From Paraplanobispora takensis (GTDB lineage Bacteria > Actinomycetota > Actinomycetes > Streptosporangiales > Streptosporangiaceae), in contig NZ_BOOK01000064.1 in NCBI RefSeq assembly GCF_016863195.1, positions 1-51,275 on the forward strand: a stretch of DNA of 51,275 nucleotides. Reading direction: 5' to 3'. Under the pieces are notes generated by a model that was given only the letters and a program-made list of their open reading frames with translations, was not told where the DNA came from and did no database searches. This document shows positions 15,698-24,052 of this stretch, one piece after another (the first letter of the stretch is position 1; each line of letters starts with the position of its first letter). Both the position numbers and the translations under genes were made by a program.

Positions 15698-18466
15698 ATG
15701 CTCGACAACGAGCCCAATGCCGGGGCCAACGGCCCTGCCGGGGATACAACAGAACAGCCAGCCCAGCCGACGCGCCGTCGCAGGGCCGCCAGCAGGCCCG
15801 CCGGTCCTCCGCCGGAGGATCCGGAGCCCGGGAGCGCACCGCCGGTCGTCACCGTGACCGCGGCGGCAGCGGCTGCCGAGAGCACGGTGAGCACGGCCGG
15901 GCAGCAGGAGACGCCCGCCGGGGAGGCCCCTGCCGAGGAGGCGCCCAAGCGCGCCGCCCGGCGCCGGACGACGGCCGCCGCCGGCACCACCACGCGGCGC
16001 GGCCGTACGAAGAAGGCCGACGCCGAGCAGGCCGAGGCTCCCGTGACCGCCGCGCCCGCCGAGGCCGAGGCGGCGGCAGAGACGGAGACGGAGACGGAGC
16101 GGCCGGAGAGCGAGGCCCCGGCCGCGCAGGAGGAGGCGCCCGCGCCCGCTCCGGCCAAGCGGACCCGCTCGCGCAAGAAGGCGGTCCAGGAGGAGCCTGC
16201 GCGCACCGAGCCGGTGCCGCTGGAGCCCGACCCGTCGCTCGACCTGACCGAGGCCGAGGCCGAGGAGGTCGCCGCGTCCCTGCTGCTGGCCATGCCCGCC
16301 GACGAGCCGCTCGACGACGAGCCGGCCGGCGAGGACATCGTGGAGGAGCCGGGCGACCTGTTCACCGACCCGTTCGGGCTGACCGCGCAACGGCGCGCCG
16401 AGGTGCCGTCGGTGACCTTCCAGGCGCCCGCCGCGGTCTTCCAGCCGCTCTTCCAGGCCCCCGACCCCTACCGCGCCGAGCAGCCGCAGGCCCGCCCCGC
16501 TCCGGAGCGGCAGCCCGAGCCCGCCGAGGCGGAGGTTGAGACGGCCGAGGAGCCGGAGGAGACCGAGGACGAGGAGATCGAGGGCGACGAGGGCGGCGGC
16601 CGTCGCCGTCGCCGCCGCCGGGGAGGCCGCGGCCGCGGCCGGGCGCGCGAGCTGGACGAGGCCGAGGAGACCGAGGCCGAGCCGGCCGAGGAGGAAGAGG
16701 AGACCTCCGCGGAGGCCGAGGGCGAGGCGGAGGAGGGCGGCAGCTCCCGCCGTCGCCGCCGCCGGCGCCGCCGCGGCTCCGACGACGCCGTCGAGGCCCA
16801 GGACGACCCGCCGAACACCGTGGTGCGCATCCGCGCGCCCCGCGCCGGGCGCAGCACCTCGATGGACGAGGTGCAGAGCGTGCGCGGCTCGACCCGGCTG
16901 GAGGCCAAGAAGCAGCGCCGCCGCGAGGGCCGCGAGCTCGGCCGCAGGCGTCCTCCGATCATCACCGAGTCGGAGTTCCTGGCCCGCCGCGAGTCCGTCG
17001 AGCGCATGATGGTGGTCCGCCGCACCGGCGGCCGCACCCAGATCGCGGTGCTGGAGGACGACATCCTCGTCGAGCACTACGTCGACCGCGAGGCGAGCCA
17101 GTCGTACGTCGGCAACGTCTACCTCGGCAAGGTGCAGAACGTCCTGCCCAGCATGGAGGCGGCGTTCGTCGACATCGGCAAGGGCCGCAACGCGGTGCTG
17201 TACGCCGGCGAGGTGAACTTCGACACCGCGGGCCTGGAGGGCCAGCCCAAGCGGATCGAGGCGGCCCTGAAGTCCGGGCAGTCCGTGCTCGTCCAGGTCA
17301 CCAAGGACCCGATGGGGCACAAGGGCGCCCGCCTGACCTCCCAGATCAGCCTCCCCGGCCGTTACCTGGTCTACGTGCCCGACGGCTCGATGACCGGCAT
17401 CAGCCGCAAGCTCCCCGACAAGGAGCGCACCCGGCTGAAGGGCATCCTGAAGAAGGTCATGCCCGAGAACGCCGGTGTGATCGTCCGGACCGCCGCCGAG
17501 GGCGCCTCGGAGGAGGAGCTCGGCCGCGACGTGGCCAGGCTCTCGGCGCAGTGGGACAACATCCGCCGCAAGGCCAAGTCGGCCAGCGCGCCGGAGCTGC
17601 TGTCCTCCGAGCCCGACCTGACCGTCCGGGTGGTCCGCGACGTCTTCAACGAGGACTTCGCCTCCCTGGTCGTCCAGGGCGACGAGGCGTGGGAGACGGT
17701 GGACGAATACGTCCGCTACGTCGCCCCGCACCTGGCCGACCGCCTGACCAAGTGGGACGAGGAGGGTGACGTCTTCTCGGCCTACCGGATCGACGAGCAG
17801 ATCTCCAAGGCGATGGAGCGCAAGGTCTGGCTGCCCAGCGGCGGCTCGCTGGTGATCGACCGGACCGAGGCGATGACCGTCGTCGACGTCAACACCGGCA
17901 AGTTCACCGGGCAGGGCGGCAACCTCGAGGAGACCGTCACCCGCAACAACCTGGAGGCGGCCGAGGAGATCGTGCGCCAGCTCCGGTTGCGCGACATCGG
18001 CGGCATCATCGTCATCGACTTCATCGACATGGTGCTGGAGAGCAACCGGGACCTGGTGCTGCGGCGGCTGCTGGAGTGCCTGGCCCGGGACCGTACCAAG
18101 CACCAGGTCGCCGAGGTCACCTCCCTGGGCCTGGTCCAGATGACCCGCAAGCGGGTCGGTCAGGGCCTGCTGGAGGCGTTCTCGACCGTCTGCGAGTGCT
18201 GCAACGGGCGGGGCCTGCACATCTCGACCGAGCCGGTCGACGGCAAGCCCGAACCGCGCGGCACCCAGGGCAAGATGGCCGTGGAGAAGAGCGTCGCCGA
18301 GAAGCTGGGCGGCAAGGAGGGGTCGAGCGCCGTCGCGGCCGGGGACCAGTCCGGGCGTGATACGGTGACCGATGCGCTCGTCGACGTCCAGGCTGACGAC
18401 GCTCAGAGCGCACAGGCCTCCGGCCGGGGACGGCGACGCTCCCGCAAGACCAAGCCGGCCGACTGA
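15698..18466 (+). CDS. rne: Ribonuclease E/G family endoribonuclease
   Basis: This endoribonuclease matures rRNA and tRNA and degrades mRNA. The 922-residue protein starts with about 420 residues of low-complexity sequence, alternating Glu/Ala-rich and Arg-rich blocks, typical of actinobacterial RNase E where this region organises a degradosome. The catalytic part follows: an S1-like domain (SYVGNVYLGKVQNVLPSMEA-like segment), 5'-sensor and DNase I-like regions, and the metal-binding motif VVDVNTGKFTG with IDFIDM. A zinc-link CECCNGRG lies near residue 830. The ATG has a GGGAG site. It lies downstream of the TIGR03936 gene, as in related genomes. Confidence 0.95.
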   Translation: MLDNEPNAGANGPAGDTTEQPAQPTRRRRAASRPAGPPPEDPEPGSAPPVVTVTAAAAAAESTVSTAGQQETPAGEAPAEEAPKRAARRRTTAAAGTTTRRGRTKKADAEQAEAPVTAAPAEAEAAAETETETERPESEAPAAQEEAPAPAPAKRTRSRKKAVQEEPARTEPVPLEPDPSLDLTEAEAEEVAASLLLAMPADEPLDDEPAGEDIVEEPGDLFTDPFGLTAQRRAEVPSVTFQAPAAVFQPLFQAPDPYRAEQPQARPAPERQPEPAEAEVETAEEPEETEDEEIEGDEGGGRRRRRRRGGRGRGRARELDEAEETEAEPAEEEEETSAEAEGEAEEGGSSRRRRRRRRRGSDDAVEAQDDPPNTVVRIRAPRAGRSTSMDEVQSVRGSTRLEAKKQRRREGRELGRRRPPIITESEFLARRESVERMMVVRRTGGRTQIAVLEDDILVEHYVDREASQSYVGNVYLGKVQNVLPSMEAAFVDIGKGRNAVLYAGEVNFDTAGLEGQPKRIEAALKSGQSVLVQVTKDPMGHKGARLTSQISLPGRYLVYVPDGSMTGISRKLPDKERTRLKGILKKVMPENAGVIVRTAAEGASEEELGRDVARLSAQWDNIRRKAKSASAPELLSSEPDLTVRVVRDVFNEDFASLVVQGDEAWETVDEYVRYVAPHLADRLTKWDEEGDVFSAYRIDEQISKAMERKVWLPSGGSLVIDRTEAMTVVDVNTGKFTGQGGNLEETVTRNNLEAAEEIVRQLRLRDIGGIIVIDFIDMVLESNRDLVLRRLLECLARDRTKHQVAEVTSLGLVQMTRKRVGQGLLEAFSTVCECCNGRGLHISTEPVDGKPEPRGTQGKMAVEKSVAEKLGGKEGSSAVAAGDQSGRDTVTDALVDVQADDAQSAQASGRGRRRSRKTKPAD

Positions 18467-18495
18467 TCAAGGCCAAAACCGGCCGACCGATCGGG

Positions 18496-18523
18496 GCCCC
18501 GCGGCGCCAGAGCGCCGCGGGGC
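18496..18523 (+). terminator. Perfect 12-bp hairpin after RNase E/G
   Basis: GCCCCGCGGCGC pairs perfectly with GCGCCGCGGGGC around a four-base loop, 29 bases after the RNase E/G stop codon. It separates that gene from the ribosomal protein operon, which has its own promoter candidate downstream. Confidence 0.8.
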
Positions 18524-18589
18524 ACGACCAGGTCGGGTCCGGTGACCGTCGGCGCGCGGGTCGCGCCGGCACCCCGACGTTCCGCCCGG

Positions 18590-18619
18590 TTCGACCAGGC
18601 CGCCGTAGTCCGGTACCCT
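18590..18619 (+). promoter_or_regulatory. Candidate promoter of rplU-rpmA-obg
   Basis: A TTCGAC -35-like element (18590-18595) and a TACCCT -10-like element (18614-18619) are separated by 18 bases. This is close to the vegetative sigma consensus of actinomycetes. It leaves a leader of roughly 120 bases before the L21 start, enough for autogenous control. Seen by eye only. Confidence 0.4.
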
Positions 18620-18746
18620 GATGAATCGGTGCGCTCGTGGCGCGCCCTGTTCGCGCGCCTACCCGGTTCGTCGGTCAGACAAGTGACCGCAGCCGGATGC
18701 GGGGCGCAGCATCCAGCGAGCATTGAGTCAGAAGAAGGGTTCCGCG

Positions 18747-19049
18747 GTGTACGCGATCGTTCGTTGCGGCGGCAGGCAGCAGAAGGTCTCCGTCGGTGAC
18801 GTCCTCGAGGTGGACAAGGTCGCCGGCGAGGTCGGTTCCACGGTTACGCTGCCGACGGTGCTCGTCGTCAACGACGGCGACGTGACCACCGAGGCGGGCC
18901 GGTTCACGGTGGCCGCCGAGATCCTCGGCGAGACCAAGGGTCCGAAGATCCGCATTCTGAAGTACAAGAACAAGACCGGTTACAAGAAGCGCCAGGGTCA
19001 CCGTCAGCGGTACACCCAGGTGAAGATCACCGGCATCAACCAGGCCTGA
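18747..19049 (+). CDS. rplU: 50S ribosomal protein L21
   Basis: L21 is a large-subunit protein that binds 23S rRNA. The 100-residue protein starts [17 protein letters not shown] and ends with the RNA-binding C-terminus [15 protein letters not shown], near the family length of about 103. The GTG at 18747 is preceded by AGAAGGG at the right spacing. The in-frame TTG at 18723 would add MSQKKGSA, which is not part of the family, so I reject it. rpmA follows after 19 bases. Confidence 0.97.
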   Translation: MYAIVRCGGRQQKVSVGDVLEVDKVAGEVGSTVTLPTVLVVNDGDVTTEAGRFTVAAEILGETKGPKIRILKYKNKTGYKKRQGHRQRYTQVKITGINQA

Positions 19050-19068
19050 GTTTCGGGAGTTTTGCGAG

Positions 19069-19326
19069 ATGGCACACAAGAAGGGCGCGTCGTCCACTCG
19101 GAACGGCCGTGACTCCAACGCCCAGCGGCTCGGCGTGAAGCGCTTCGGCGGCCAGCTGGTCAACGCCGGTGAGATCATCGTCCGCCAGCGCGGCACCCAC
19201 TTCCACCCGGGCGACAACGTCGGCCGTGGCGGTGACGACACGCTGTTCGCGCTGGCCGCGGGTCACGTGCAGTTCGGCACCAAGCGCGGTCGCCGCGCGG
19301 TGAGCATCGTCCCGGTCGCGGAGTAG
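19069..19326 (+). CDS. rpmA: 50S ribosomal protein L27
   Basis: This 85-residue L27 begins [16 protein letters not shown], the conserved N-terminal extension that reaches the peptidyl transferase centre. It contains [22 protein letters not shown]. There is no Firmicute-type cleavable N-terminus. It forms the usual rplU-rpmA-obg operon. Confidence 0.98.
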   Translation: MAHKKGASSTRNGRDSNAQRLGVKRFGGQLVNAGEIIVRQRGTHFHPGDNVGRGGDDTLFALAAGHVQFGTKRGRRAVSIVPVAE

Positions 19327-19349
19327 ATCCGCACCGCAAGACGTTGAGG

Positions 19350-19384
19350 ACAGGGGTGGATCGCGTTGCGCGGTCCGCCCCTGT
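19350..19384 (+). terminator. Long hairpin between rpmA and obg
   Basis: ACAGGGGTGGATCGCG (19350-19365) pairs with CGCGGTCCGCCCCTGT (19369-19384) over 16 positions, with two G-U pairs and a three-base loop, followed by TCGTGTTGTG. It starts 23 bases after the rpmA stop and 62 bases before obg. It probably acts as a partial terminator that lowers obg expression relative to the ribosomal proteins. Confidence 0.7.
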
Positions 19385-19446
19385 TCGTGTTGTGAGACGG
19401 GATCCCGGCAGGCGAGATCCCGGTAGATGGGGGTAGGAAAGCAGAC

Positions 19447-20799
19447 ATGCCGGACTTTGTGGACCAGGTGGTCCTGCACATCAAGGCCGGTGACGGGGGG
19501 CATGGCTGCGCCTCTGTCCATCGGGAGAAGTTCAAGCCGCTGGGCGGGCCCGACGGGGGCAACGGCGGCCGGGGCGGCGACGTGATCCTGGAGGTGGACC
19601 GCAACACCGCCACGCTGCTGGACTACCACCGCCGCCCGCACCGCAAGGCCGACAACGGCAAGCAGGGCTCCGGCTCCAACCGCGACGGGGCCAACGGCGA
19701 GGACGTCATCCTGCCCGTGCCCGACGGCACCGTGGTCAAGGACGCCGCCACCGGCGAGGTCATCGTCGACCTGGTCGGCGCCGGCACCCGCTACGTCATC
19801 GCCGAGGGCGGCCACGGGGGTCTGGGCAACGCGGCCCTGGCCTCCGCCAAGCGCAAGGCTCCCGGTTTCGCGCTGCTCGGCGAGCCCGGCGACGCGCTCG
19901 ACGTGATGCTGGAGATGAAGAGCGTCGCGGACGTGGCGCTGGTCGGCTTCCCGAGCGCGGGCAAGTCCTCCCTCATCGCGGCGCTCAGCGCGGCCCGGCC
20001 GAAGATCGCCGACTATCCGTTCACCACCCTGGTGCCCAACCTCGGCGTGGTCACCGCGGGCGACACGGTCTTCACCGTGGCCGACGTGCCCGGCCTGATC
20101 CCCGGCGCCTCCGAGGGCAAGGGGCTCGGCCACGAGTTCCTGCGCCACGTCGAGCGGTGCAACACGCTCGTGCACGTGATCGACTGCGCCACCATGGAGC
20201 CGGGCCGCGACCCGATCAGCGACTACGAGGTGATCGAGGCCGAGCTGGCGGCGTACGGCAAGCTGGAGGACCGGCCGAGGCTGGCCGTGCTCAACAAGGC
20301 GGACGTGCCCGACGCCCGCGAGCTGGCCGACATCGTCCGGCCCATGCTGGAGGAGCGGGGCCTGCGGGTCTTCCAGATCTCCGCGGCCACCCACGAGGGT
20401 CTCAAGGAGCTGACCTACGCCATGGGCGAGATGGTCGCCGCGGCCCGCGCCGCCGCCCCCGTCCCCGAGCCCACCCGTCTGGTGATCAAGCCGCGGCAGC
20501 TCGGCGAGGCCGGTTTCACCGTGCGGAAGGTCGGCGAGAACACCTTCCAGATCACCGGCAACAAGCCGGAGCGGTGGATCCGCCAGACCGACTTCACCAA
20601 TGACGAGGCCGTCGGCTACCTGGCCGACCGCCTGGAGCGCCTCGGCGTCGAGGAGGAGCTCGCCAAGGCCGGCGCCAAGGCCGGGGCGGAGATCGTCATC
20701 GGCCCGATGGAGGGCGGCTACGTCTTCGACTGGCAGCCCACGCTCAACGCCGAGGCCGTGCACCAGGGGCCACGCGGCACGGACAACCGGCTCGGCTAG
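19447..20799 (+). CDS. obgE: Obg-family GTPase
   Basis: Obg is a ribosome-associated GTPase linked to 50S assembly, the stringent response and, in Streptomyces, the onset of sporulation. The 450 residues contain the glycine-rich Obg fold (about 1-158; [19 protein letters not shown]), the G domain (G1 GFPSAGKSS near 167, switch [11 protein letters not shown]3 DVPGLI, G4 NKAD near 280) and a C-terminal OCT domain (about 345-430). The ATG start has no strong ribosome binding site beyond a GGTAGGA-like stretch. Confidence 0.97.
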   Translation: MPDFVDQVVLHIKAGDGGHGCASVHREKFKPLGGPDGGNGGRGGDVILEVDRNTATLLDYHRRPHRKADNGKQGSGSNRDGANGEDVILPVPDGTVVKDAATGEVIVDLVGAGTRYVIAEGGHGGLGNAALASAKRKAPGFALLGEPGDALDVMLEMKSVADVALVGFPSAGKSSLIAALSAARPKIADYPFTTLVPNLGVVTAGDTVFTVADVPGLIPGASEGKGLGHEFLRHVERCNTLVHVIDCATMEPGRDPISDYEVIEAELAAYGKLEDRPRLAVLNKADVPDARELADIVRPMLEERGLRVFQISAATHEGLKELTYAMGEMVAAARAAAPVPEPTRLVIKPRQLGEAGFTVRKVGENTFQITGNKPERWIRQTDFTNDEAVGYLADRLERLGVEEELAKAGAKAGAEIVIGPMEGGYVFDWQPTLNAEAVHQGPRGTDNRLG

Positions 20800-20810
20800 C
20801 TCTCATGCCC

Positions 20811-20900
20811 GCGAGGCCGGTCTCGCGTCCGTGCGGCCGGTCTCGCGTCCGTGCGGCCGGTCTCGCGTCCGCGCGGCCGGTCTCGCGTCCGCGCGGGCGG
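20811..20900. repeat. 20-bp tandem repeat, 4.5 copies, between obg and proB
   Basis: Four complete 20-base units with core GGCCGGTCTCGCGTCC start at 20811, 20831, 20851 and 20871, and a half unit follows at 20891. Units differ only at a few positions, mostly C/T changes in the first four bases. The array begins 11 bases after the obg stop and ends about 95 bases before proB. No reading frame of interest is formed. Confidence 0.9.
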
Positions 20901-20994
20901 CTGCGGGGCCGTACGGCTCGGACGGACCCGGACCGACTTGGATAATCTGCTCACGCCCGCCCCACCCTCTCGAAGTCCCTGAAAGGTGCGTCCT

Positions 20995-22128
20995 GTGACT
21001 CCGGCGACCTCCGCCCGCGACCGGATCCGTACGGCCTCGCGCCTCGTCGTGAAGGTCGGGTCGTCCTCGCTCACGACACCGCAGGGGACGATCGACGTCG
21101 ACCGGGTGGACGCCCTGGTCGACGTGCTCGCCGCCCGACGTACGGCCGGCACGCAGATCGTGCTGGTCTCCTCCGGCGCCATCGCGGCGGGTCTCGGCCC
21201 GCTGGGCCTGTCGGCCCGGCCCCGGGACCTGGCCACCCAGCAGGCCGCCGCCTCGGTCGGCCAGGGCGTGCTGGTGGCCCGCTACACCTCCTCCTTCGCC
21301 CGCTACGGCCTGCGCGTCGGCCAGGTGCTGCTGACGGCCGACGACATGATGCGCCGCGCGCACCACGTCAACGCCCAGCGCACGCTGAACCGCCTGCTGG
21401 AGCTGGGCATCGTCCCGGTGGTCAACGAGAACGACACCGTGGCCACCGACGAGATCCGCTTCGGCGACAACGACCGCCTCGCCGCGCTGGTCGCCCACCT
21501 GACGCACGCCGACGCGCTGGTGCTGCTGTCCGACGTGGACGCGCTCTACGACGGCGATCCCCGCCGTCCCGGGGCGCGCAGGCTCGCCGACGTGCGCGGC
21601 CCCCAGGACCTGGCCGGCGTCGAGCTCGGCAAGGGCGGCGCGGTCGGCACCGGCGGGATGATCACGAAGGTGCAGGCGGCCCGGATCGCCACCGGCGCGG
21701 GGGTGCCCGTGGTGCTGACCGCCGCCGCGCACGCCGCCCAGGCCCTGGCCGGCGCCGACATCGGCACCTACTTCCACCCCGACGGCCGTCACCCCGGCAC
21801 CCGGCTGCTCTGGCTGGCCCACGCCACCACCGGCCGCGGCCGGCTCCACCTGGACGAGGGCGCGGTCGAGGCCGTCGTGGCCCGGCGCAAGTCGCTGCTG
21901 CCGGCCGGGGTCACCGCGGTCGAGGGCGACTTCGCCGCCGGGGACCCGGTGGACCTGTGCGGGCCGCACGGCCACGTGGTCGCCCGCGGCCTGGTCAACT
22001 TCGACGCCGCGGAGATCCCCGACCTGCTCGGCCGCTCCACCCGCGAGCTGGCCAGCACTCTCGGTCCGGAATATGAACGCGAGCTGATCCACCGTGACGA
22101 CATCGTCATACTGGAGCCCACCTACTAG
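20995..22128 (+). CDS. proB: Glutamate 5-kinase
   Basis: ProB catalyses the first step of proline synthesis, ATP-dependent phosphorylation of glutamate, and is usually inhibited by proline. The 377-residue protein has an amino acid kinase domain ([13 protein letters not shown] near residue 15, [11 protein letters not shown] near 60, [21 protein letters not shown] near 145, [14 protein letters not shown] near 175) and a C-terminal PUA domain (about 280-365). I choose the GTG at 20995 because GAAAGG at 20981 is correctly spaced; the GTG at 20986 would overlap that site. A GATAAT box at 20941 may be part of its promoter. proA starts 19 bases after the stop. Confidence 0.96.
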   Translation: MTPATSARDRIRTASRLVVKVGSSSLTTPQGTIDVDRVDALVDVLAARRTAGTQIVLVSSGAIAAGLGPLGLSARPRDLATQQAAASVGQGVLVARYTSSFARYGLRVGQVLLTADDMMRRAHHVNAQRTLNRLLELGIVPVVNENDTVATDEIRFGDNDRLAALVAHLTHADALVLLSDVDALYDGDPRRPGARRLADVRGPQDLAGVELGKGGAVGTGGMITKVQAARIATGAGVPVVLTAAAHAAQALAGADIGTYFHPDGRHPGTRLLWLAHATTGRGRLHLDEGAVEAVVARRKSLLPAGVTAVEGDFAAGDPVDLCGPHGHVVARGLVNFDAAEIPDLLGRSTRELASTLGPEYERELIHRDDIVILEPTY

Positions 22129-22147
22129 TCCCCTCCCTGGAGCGCAC

Positions 22148-23434
22148 ATGTCCGAGGATTTCCTGAAGGTAGCCCTGGCGGCTAAAGAGGCCGCCGCCGA
22201 GCTGGCCCCGCTGCCGCGGGCGCCGAAGGACGCCGCGCTCCGGGCGATCGCCGACGCGCTGGTGACCCGGTCCGCCGAGATCGTCGAGGCCAACGCCCTC
22301 GACGTGGCCAAGGCCCGGGAGAACGGCACCTCCGCATACATGATCGACCGGCTCAGCCTGGACACCGGGCGGATCGAGGCCATCGCCGAGGCGGTGCGCC
22401 AGATCGCCGACCTGCCCGACCCGGTCGGCGAGGTGCTCCGCGGCAGCACGCTGCCCAACGGCCTGGAGCTGCGCCAGGTCCGGGTGCCGCTCGGCGTGAT
22501 CGGCATCATCTACGAGGGCCGCCCCAACGTCACGGTCGACGCGGCCGCGCTCTGCCTCAAGAGCGGCAACGCCACCCTGCTGCGCGGCTCCTCCAGCGCC
22601 TATGAGTCCAACACGGTCCTGGTGAGGATCATGCAGGAGGCGCTCGCCGGCACCGAGGTCCCGGCGGGAGCCGTACAGCTCGTGCCCGGGCAGACCCGTG
22701 ACTCGGTCAAGACGCTGATGAAGGCGCGCGGCCTGGTCGACGTGCTGATCCCGCGCGGCGGCGCCTCGCTGATCAACTCGGTGGTGGAGGAGTCCACGGT
22801 CCCGGTCATCGAGACCGGCGTGGGCAACTGCCACGTCTACGTCGACGCCGACGCCGACCTCGACCTGGCGCTGGAGATCCTGCTCAACGCCAAGACGCAG
22901 CGGCCCTCGGTCTGCAACGCGGCCGAGACCTTCCTGGTGCACGCCGCCGTCGCCGACGCCTTCGTGCCGCGCGCGCTGGCCGCCCTGGCCGAGGCGGGCG
23001 TCACGGTGCACGGCGACGGGCGGATCGCCTCCCACGGCGAGGGCGTCGTCCCGGCCACCGAGGAGGACTTCGGCACCGAGTACCTCTCGCTGGACATCGC
23101 CGCCGCCGTGGTCGACTCCCTGGAGGACGCGGTGGCCCACATCAGGAAGTACGGCTCCGCCCACACCGACGCGATCGTCACCCGGTCGGTCACCGCCTCC
23201 CGCAGGTTCGTGGCGCTGGTCGACTCCGCGGCCGTGGCGGTCAACGCCTCCACCCGCTTCACCGACGGCGGCGAGTTCGGCTTCGGCGCCGAGATCGGCA
23301 TCTCCACCCAGAAGCTGCACGCCCGCGGCCCGATGGGCCTGCCGGAGCTGACCTCCACCAAGTGGGTCTACACCGGCGAGGGCCACCTGCGCACGTCCTC
23401 GGGCACGATCATCGCCTCCTGCCCCAACGCCTGA
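22148..23434 (+). CDS. proA: Glutamate-5-semialdehyde dehydrogenase (gamma-glutamyl phosphate reductase)
   Basis: ProA reduces gamma-glutamyl phosphate with NADPH to the semialdehyde that cyclises to the proline precursor. The 428-residue protein belongs to the aldehyde dehydrogenase superfamily. It has [18 protein letters not shown] near residue 118, [13 protein letters not shown] near 138, [10 protein letters not shown] near 228, and the catalytic cysteine in [14 protein letters not shown] near residue 258. The ATG at 22148 is chosen over the upstream in-frame ATG at 22094, which lies within proB. It forms an operon with proB. Confidence 0.97.
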   Translation: MSEDFLKVALAAKEAAAELAPLPRAPKDAALRAIADALVTRSAEIVEANALDVAKARENGTSAYMIDRLSLDTGRIEAIAEAVRQIADLPDPVGEVLRGSTLPNGLELRQVRVPLGVIGIIYEGRPNVTVDAAALCLKSGNATLLRGSSSAYESNTVLVRIMQEALAGTEVPAGAVQLVPGQTRDSVKTLMKARGLVDVLIPRGGASLINSVVEESTVPVIETGVGNCHVYVDADADLDLALEILLNAKTQRPSVCNAAETFLVHAAVADAFVPRALAALAEAGVTVHGDGRIASHGEGVVPATEEDFGTEYLSLDIAAAVVDSLEDAVAHIRKYGSAHTDAIVTRSVTASRRFVALVDSAAVAVNASTRFTDGGEFGFGAEIGISTQKLHARGPMGLPELTSTKWVYTGEGHLRTSSGTIIASCPNA

Positions 23435-23442
23435 CCGCGAAA

Positions 23443-23467
23443 GGGCGCCGGGAGCCGCCCGGCGCCC
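23443..23467 (+). terminator. Terminator of proBA
   Basis: GGGCGCCGGG and CCCGGCGCCC form a perfect ten-base stem with a five-base loop nine bases after the proA stop. The flanks are AA on the left and TCTTCC on the right. Confidence 0.8.
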
Positions 23468-23486
23468 TCTTCCACGATCACGGCCT

Positions 23487-23572
23487 CCCGCGAGGGGGCG
23501 CCGGTGAACCAACCGAGGAACGCCCGCAGCCCGCGAGGGGGCGCCGGTGAACCAACCGAGGAACGCCCGCAG
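23487..23572. repeat. 43-bp perfect tandem duplication
   Basis: A 43-base unit beginning CCCGCGAGGGGGCGCCGGTG occupies 23487-23529 and is repeated immediately at 23530-23572. It lies in the 332-base gene-free stretch between proA and a small membrane protein gene. The two copies are identical by eye, which indicates recent duplication. I see no gene on either strand of this stretch. Confidence 0.9.
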
Positions 23573-23611
23573 CGAAGCGAGGACGTGACGAGGGCGGGAG
23601 CCGGATCGAGG

Positions 23612-23682
23612 AGCCCCCGAGCCGCCGTGCGCAGCGCGGCCATGGACACAGCCCCCGAGCCGCCGTGCGCAGCGCGGCCATG
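23612..23682. repeat. 33-bp duplication with 38-bp period
   Basis: The unit beginning AGCCCCCGAGCCGCCGTGCG occurs at 23612-23644 and again at 23650-23682, separated by five bases. It follows the 43-bp duplication after about 40 bases of unrelated sequence. Together these repeats fill much of the proA downstream region. The remainder, 23683-23766, should contain the promoter of the next small gene, but I could not identify boxes with confidence. Confidence 0.85.
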
Positions 23683-23766
23683 AACAGGTAAAGCGCCTCG
23701 CCGCTCAGGGTATGTGACCGCGTGTCGCACCCGGGGGGCGTGGCAGGCGTGGCTTGACTGGCCCGC

Positions 23767-23958
23767 ATGGACACCGCGATCGCATTGCTCTTCATCGGCG
23801 CCGTGCTGTTCGGGGCCGACCGGGTGATGGTGTTCCTGGAGAGCCGGGGACACGTGTACTGGAGGCACAGGAAGCGCCGGGACCTGGACGCGGAGCCGGT
23901 CGCCGAGCTGGAGAGCATGCTGGCGTCCCCGGAACGGGAGCCCGCCGGCCGGTCGTGA
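23767..23958 (+). CDS. Small single-pass membrane protein (63 aa)
   Basis: The reading frame starts with a hydrophobic helix (TAIALLFIGAVLFGADRVMVF, about residues 3-23) and continues with a charged cytosolic tail rich in Arg, Glu and Asp (YWRHRKRRDLDAEPVAELESML). This topology suggests a small membrane-anchored protein. No homologous family is recognised. The ATG lacks a strong ribosome binding site. It is upstream of a Ser/Thr kinase gene but probably not in the same operon (95 bases apart). Confidence 0.55.
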   Translation: MDTAIALLFIGAVLFGADRVMVFLESRGHVYWRHRKRRDLDAEPVAELESMLASPEREPAGRS

Positions 23959-24052
23959 CGCGTTCCCCCGCCGTTCCTCTCGCTGATCTTCCTTCTCGTA
24001 CGGCGCGCCGCCGGGAGATCGGCCGTCCCCGCCCGCTAAGGTGTGGTCTCCT

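Noticed and set aside
15353-18220. A 955-codon minus-strand frame opposite the RNase E/G gene
   Set aside because: Composition is Leu/Gly/Arg low complexity and mirrors the codon bias of the real gene; no motif is recognisable.
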